From positions 1 to 64,000 of the forward strand of contig DHVT01000020.1 of the NCBI GenBank assembly GCA_002412775.1: a DNA stretch of 64,000 nucleotides. The letters run 5' to 3'. A model generated the notes under the pieces. It did not search any database. It was not told the origin of the DNA and saw nothing but the letters and a program-made list of their open reading frames with translations. Below are positions 60,677 through 64,000 of the stretch, piece by piece (positions within the stretch are counted from its first letter, which is position 1; every line of letters begins with the position of its first letter). The position numbers were made by a program, and so were the translations under genes. The DNA is from Firmicutes bacterium UBA5201 (lineage in GTDB: Bacteria; Bacillota; Clostridia; Peptostreptococcales; Acidaminobacteraceae).

Positions 60677-62181
60677 GGTGTCGGTCTCGATTCGGACAAA
60701 ATCTTATCTATTGCAGCCCAATCCATGTGTTTTTCAACATGTTCGGCGAGATTGTCATATGCTTTGTCTTTTTGAACTTCAAATATTTCATCCTGTGTTA
60801 TCGCATCAAGTCCTTTTCTTTTTCTCAATGTGTTGATTAGAGCATTTCTGAATTCATCATTGTCAAATATGCCGTGGAAATAAGTACCCATGATGAGACC
60901 TTCATGATCCACATGACCATCTGTATTGCCTTCTCCATTGAGCATTGAAATCGGTAATGCTTCAGATCGACATTTCGTCCTTCCCATATGAATCTCGTAA
61001 CCTTTGAGAATGGGATTTTTCAAATGGATGCCTAGAAAATTCGATTGCCATACGCCTTCACTGTTCTTTGTTATTTTATCTTCGGCCATTATGGTTTCGA
61101 CCGGTAAAAGACCTAGTCCATTGATCGACATCAAAGCGGATTCCATTTCATTTGGGTCTGTTATGATCTCTCCAAGCATTTGATAACCACCACAAATTCC
61201 AATGATCGGAATTTGATTCCTATGTGCATGATATATGGCCTGATCCATATGTGAATCATGAATGAATTTCATATCATGTAATGTATTCTTGCTCCCTGGA
61301 ATCACTATCATGTCACACTTCTCTATTTCACTTGATTTATCCACATAGCGGATAGAGACTGTTTTCTCATTATCAAAACATGTGAAGTCCGACAAATTCG
61401 AAAGATAAGGCAATCGAATCACGCCAATATTTACATCGCTTTTCTCAACACTCCTGTACCGATCGGTCACACTATCCTCATCATCGATATTCAAATCCTT
61501 GATGAAGGGAATCACTCCCAAGCAAGAAATCCCGATTTTTTCTTCCAACATCCTCACTCCAGGCATAAGAAGTTCAACATCACCTCTGAATTTATTGATC
61601 AGGAAACCTTTGATTCTTTCTCGTTCTTCAGGTTCAAGCAAAAGATAAGTTCCATAGAGGGAAGCAAACACACCACCTTTATCGACATCTCCAATCAAGA
61701 CAACATCTGTGTCGACGATTTCAGCAAGTCCCATATTCACTATGTCACGATCTCTCAAATTGATTTCCGCAGGTGACCCTGCTCCTTCTATTACGATCAC
61801 GTCATGATTTGTCTCGAGCTTTTTAAAAGCTTTTGAAATTTCCGGTATCAATTTGTTTTTTAAAGTGAAATAATCAAATGCTTTGAAATTTCCTAATACT
61901 TTTCCATTTAAAATCACTTGACTGCCTACATCACTTGTTGGCTTCAGCAAGATCGGGTTCATGTCCACTGTGGGATCGATTCTTGACGCTTCGGCCTGAA
62001 CAGCCTGTGCCCTTCCAATTTCATCTCCAACTTCCGTGATATATGAGTTCAATGCCATATTCTGAGATTTGAACGGTGCGACATTAATGCCCTTATTACT
62101 TAAAATCCTGCAAACTGCCGTTACTATGATACTTTTTCCAACTGAAGAACCTGTACCTTGGAACATGATTTTCTTTGACAT
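60673..62181 (-). CDS. cbiP: Cobyric acid synthase
   Basis: Amidates cobyrinic a,c-diamide at four side chains using glutamine and ATP. 502 aa: MFQGTGSSVGKSIIVTAVCRIL (ATP), FKSQNMALNSYITEVGDEIGRAQAVQA, and amidotransferase nucleophile Cys in IIGICGGYQMLGE and His in YFHGIFDNDEFR. The frame extends to 62301, but that part crosses the riboswitch terminator; ATG at 62181 with GGGGGAAG is the start. First gene of the B12 operon. Confidence 0.95.
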   Translation of the reverse strand: MSKKIMFQGTGSSVGKSIIVTAVCRILSNKGINVAPFKSQNMALNSYITEVGDEIGRAQAVQAEASRIDPTVDMNPILLKPTSDVGSQVILNGKVLGNFKAFDYFTLKNKLIPEISKAFKKLETNHDVIVIEGAGSPAEINLRDRDIVNMGLAEIVDTDVVLIGDVDKGGVFASLYGTYLLLEPEERERIKGFLINKFRGDVELLMPGVRMLEEKIGISCLGVIPFIKDLNIDDEDSVTDRYRSVEKSDVNIGVIRLPYLSNLSDFTCFDNEKTVSIRYVDKSSEIEKCDMIVIPGSKNTLHDMKFIHDSHMDQAIYHAHRNQIPIIGICGGYQMLGEIITDPNEMESALMSINGLGLLPVETIMAEDKITKNSEGVWQSNFLGIHLKNPILKGYEIHMGRTKCRSEALPISMLNGEGNTDGHVDHEGLIMGTYFHGIFDNDEFRNALINTLRKRKGLDAITQDEIFEVQKDKAYDNLAEHVEKHMDWAAIDKILSESRPTP

Positions 62182-62202
62182 ATTCTTCCCCCGATATTTC
62201 CA

Positions 62203-62236
62203 ATAAAAAAAAGCACACGCGAAAAAGCGTGTGCTG
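62203..62236 (-). terminator. Rho-independent terminator of the cobalamin riboswitch
   Basis: AGCACACGC-TTTTTC-GCGTGTGCT followed by TTTTTTTT, 22 nt upstream of cbiP. It lies after the aptamer, so control is by transcription termination. Confidence 0.88.
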
Positions 62237-62293
62237 ATTAATAGATTCATAACCAATTCACCCGACTTCCCTCCGAAGTAGATCCAAACAACA

Positions 62294-62450
62294 AAAATCA
62301 AGGCAGGTTTCCTGGCTCATAGATCATCTTACTTTCCTTTCCTTCCCGATTTCTCAGTGGTTATAAAGGATTTCATCACTAATTACAGTAGCGGGGGCTG
62401 CAGAGGATTTTAACCTCTTTCCCTCTTAGCTTAAAGCTAAGCACCTTAAT
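62294..62450 (-). promoter_or_regulatory. Cobalamin riboswitch aptamer
   Basis: B12 box AGCCAGGAAACCTGCC (62317-62302, consensus AGYCAGRARACCTGCC) and upstream core GCAGCCCCCGCTACTGT (62400-62384). Closing P1 pairs ATTAAGG with CCTTGAT. Adenosylcobalamin binding is expected to favour the downstream terminator and shut the operon. An ACTTC/GAAGT hairpin near 62270 lies between aptamer and terminator. Confidence 0.95.
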
Positions 62451-62471
62451 TCGTATTCAATTTTCTATTTA

Positions 62472-62500
62472 AGTATAAACACGTGTTAGAATTTTGTCAA
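62472..62500 (-). promoter_or_regulatory. Promoter of the cobalamin operon
   Basis: Perfect TTGACA (62500-62495), 17-bp spacer, TATACT (62477-62472). The -35 overlaps the stop codon of the peroxiredoxin gene. Confidence 0.85.
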
Positions 62501-62952
62501 CACTTGAGAATGATATAATCCAAAACTTCTCTGGCGTGGTCTTTAGCTTTCACGTTTCTGAACTCTTGTTTGAGCACTAACCCTTCAACAAACACAAACG
62601 TTGATCTTTCAGTACCTTTGACCAATTTTCCATACATCTTTTTTTCTATTATTACTTCAAATAAATCCAACAAAACTTTCTCAACATCACTGATCAAATG
62701 ATATGGAATATTGTTTGTTGCCCGAAATTTTTCATGACTTTTTATCGTATCCTTGCTGACACCATAAATATGAAACCCCTGCTCTCGAAACTCGTCATAT
62801 AACTCTGAAAACCCTAGAGCTTCAAGTGTGCAGGCTGAAGTAAGATCCTTGGGATAGAAATATAGAACAAAATTCTCTTTTCTCAATCTTTCCAATGTCA
62901 ATTCAGTGCCATCAGTCATTTTCAATCTGAAATCATCTTTGAAATAGTTCAT
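62497..62952 (-). CDS. Bcp-type peroxiredoxin
   Basis: Thiol peroxidase of the AhpC/TSA-Bcp group, 151 aa. VLYFYPKDLTSACTLEA holds the peroxidatic Cys41; the family Thr/Pro context is TSACT instead of TPGCT. The resolving Cys five residues later is absent (EALGF), so it is a 1-Cys type or uses the unusual C-terminal last residue Cys151 (IILKC). Frame opens at 62964; ATG at 62952, after GGAGG, is preferred. Confidence 0.87.
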   Translation of the reverse strand: MNYFKDDFRLKMTDGTELTLERLRKENFVLYFYPKDLTSACTLEALGFSELYDEFREQGFHIYGVSKDTIKSHEKFRATNNIPYHLISDVEKVLLDLFEVIIEKKMYGKLVKGTERSTFVFVEGLVLKQEFRNVKAKDHAREVLDYIILKC

Positions 62953-62990
62953 ACAAACCTCCAAAAGAACATATGTGGTCTACATATACC

Positions 62991-63947
62991 CTATTCATAT
63001 AAGAATTTCTCAAAATTCCCATCAATTTCTATCAAATATTTCAAATATTGAAATACTTCATCGTAAAATGACTCTGATACACGTTTTGACCAACTGCATA
63101 AATCCAATCCCATTCTAAAAAGATTGAATCTAAACTCGGTCTCAAAAGAGCTGTCTATGCTCATTTTTTGAGTATAGCCATCAAAAAATGGTTTTATCAA
63201 TTCAGGTTTATAGAGAAAATATTTCCGATATAAACCGACGATATCATAATGTTCATTGAAAACAACACACTTTTCGAAATCCAGGATCCCGTTCAAGTGA
63301 TACTCACCTTCTGAATTTTGATCGATAATTATATTTCTGCCATCATAATCTCTATGACAGAGTCTTCCAACTTTTAATACTCGAATATGCTCATACTCTT
63401 CTCTGACAGCTTTAATGGCATAAGCCAGTATAGATTGGTCCTCTTCAGGCAAAAAACGCAAATTATTGATAATACGTTCTGTGTCCTTGATGATGAAACT
63501 TTGATATTGTTCAACTGGACTTTGCTTCTCTTTTAACCAATCACCAAAATAGTCAAATTGCTTTGACGAATGCAACATGCCCATATCCCAGCCAATCTCG
63601 AAGAATATTTTCTTGGAATCATCGTCTGTAAAAATGGGAATCAGAGTTTCCAGCATTTCTCCTTTGATGTAGTTATATAAAGACCACTCAGTGCCATCAA
63701 ATGTCTCTCCCATCCTTTCAATTCTCAACGCGCTATGTTCGATATGTTTTAAGGCATTGGCTTCTCTAAGACGCTTATTGGCCTTATAATAGAACTTTAT
63801 TATCAAATTTCTATTTTGTTCTGTCATGACCTGAAAAACGTAATTTCTATTAAGATCATGATTTCCACATTCCCTGATTGATATTACAGATTCATGAAAC
63901 GCGTCCATAATTATATTATTGATTTCATCTTCAAATGAATGTTTCAT
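62991..63947 (-). CDS. APH-family phosphotransferase
   Basis: 318 aa, aminoglycoside phosphotransferase/choline kinase fold. The catalytic loop RLCHRDYDGRNIIID and metal Asp in NGILDFEKCVV are intact; ATP Lys in NLIIKFYYKANKR. Such proteins phosphorylate small molecules; resistance is not implied. Start ATG at 63947 after GAGGTGATC. A TATAAT box at 63981-63976 lies upstream; its -35 would be at or past the window end. 38 nt before the peroxiredoxin. Confidence 0.85.
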   Translation of the reverse strand: MKHSFEDEINNIIMDAFHESVISIRECGNHDLNRNYVFQVMTEQNRNLIIKFYYKANKRLREANALKHIEHSALRIERMGETFDGTEWSLYNYIKGEMLETLIPIFTDDDSKKIFFEIGWDMGMLHSSKQFDYFGDWLKEKQSPVEQYQSFIIKDTERIINNLRFLPEEDQSILAYAIKAVREEYEHIRVLKVGRLCHRDYDGRNIIIDQNSEGEYHLNGILDFEKCVVFNEHYDIVGLYRKYFLYKPELIKPFFDGYTQKMSIDSSFETEFRFNLFRMGLDLCSWSKRVSESFYDEVFQYLKYLIEIDGNFEKFLYE

Positions 63948-64000
63948 CGGATCACCTCTACTATCACTTACTCCAATTATATTCCAATTTTCAAAAAAAG

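Noticed and set aside
62182..62301. N-terminal extension of cbiP by 40 codons
   Set aside because: It crosses the riboswitch terminator stem and reaches the aptamer edge; the family N-terminus and the ribosome site are at 62181.
62991..63947. Aminoglycoside resistance gene
   Set aside because: Only the broad APH/choline-kinase fold is supported; no specific resistance signature is visible and the context is not a resistance island.

Overview
The window looks like a chromosomal segment of a low-GC, Gram-positive anaerobe of the Clostridia (Bacillota). The basis is AT-rich DNA with strong AGGAGG-type ribosome binding sites and frequent GTG/TTG starts, a YtvI-type sporulation membrane protein, a 6S RNA gene, LtaS-type and M23/bactofilin envelope genes, a DUF1015-SerA-SerC serine operon, and many amino-acid degradation genes (histidine, threonine, glutamine). 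A peptide- or amino-acid-fermenting relative of Fusibacter/Acidaminobacter would fit, but that placement is inference. No rRNA, tRNA, CRISPR array or intact mobile element was seen.

Layout. 1-1.2 kb: remnant of a type I restriction-modification locus (small HTH protein, then an HsdM gene cut off just before its SAM-binding motif) plus a 37-aa orphan ORF. 1.4-10.3 kb (minus): rlmD, htrA, hsp20, an OmpR-type two-component pair, an M18 aminopeptidase and a DegS/DegU-like pair. 10.3-20.3 kb (minus): probable operon marR - giant signalling protein - ygiQ - hutH - DUF896 - cheW. The giant protein (1783 aa) joins a degenerate kinase domain, an AAA/STAND ATPase, TPR repeats, GAF and a GGDEF cyclase, and is the most unusual gene here. 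20.4-28 kb: M23 peptidase and bactofilin (plus), LtaS-like enzyme, 6S RNA, RluD, an unknown gene and threonine aldolase (minus), YtvI (plus). 28-34.3 kb: large glutamine synthetase, serine biosynthesis operon and degV. 34.4-38.2 kb: fchA-hutI-ftcD for histidine degradation, and threonine dehydrogenase. 38.3-47.3 kb: a REC-histidine kinase fusion, asnS, a diguanylate cyclase, a lipoprotein, glutaminase, greA, an MFS transporter and a GAF-type methionine sulfoxide reductase, with a strong palindromic operator between the last two. 47.3-51.1 kb: polyprenyl synthetase, Gx transporter, NusG-II protein and an NDH-2/DoxX fusion. 51.2-62.5 kb: a cobalamin riboswitch-controlled operon cbiP-cbiB-cobD-btuFCD-cobU-cobS-cbiA, followed by proS. 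The window ends with a peroxiredoxin and an APH-like kinase.

How it fits together: histidine is deaminated by HutH, and imidazolonepropionate goes to formiminoglutamate (HutI) and then into one-carbon folate metabolism (FtcD, FchA). Urocanase is not in the window. Threonine (TDH, aldolase), glutamine (GlsA, GS) and serine (SerA, SerC) genes fit amino-acid fermentation. Cobalamin, made or salvaged by the riboswitch operon, would serve B12-dependent mutases or methyltransferases. Two diguanylate cyclases, three histidine kinases and a lone CheW indicate heavy signalling investment.

Promoters, terminators and start codons were read by eye; several starts were moved downstream of the longest reading frame to match ribosome binding sites, and each such case is stated.
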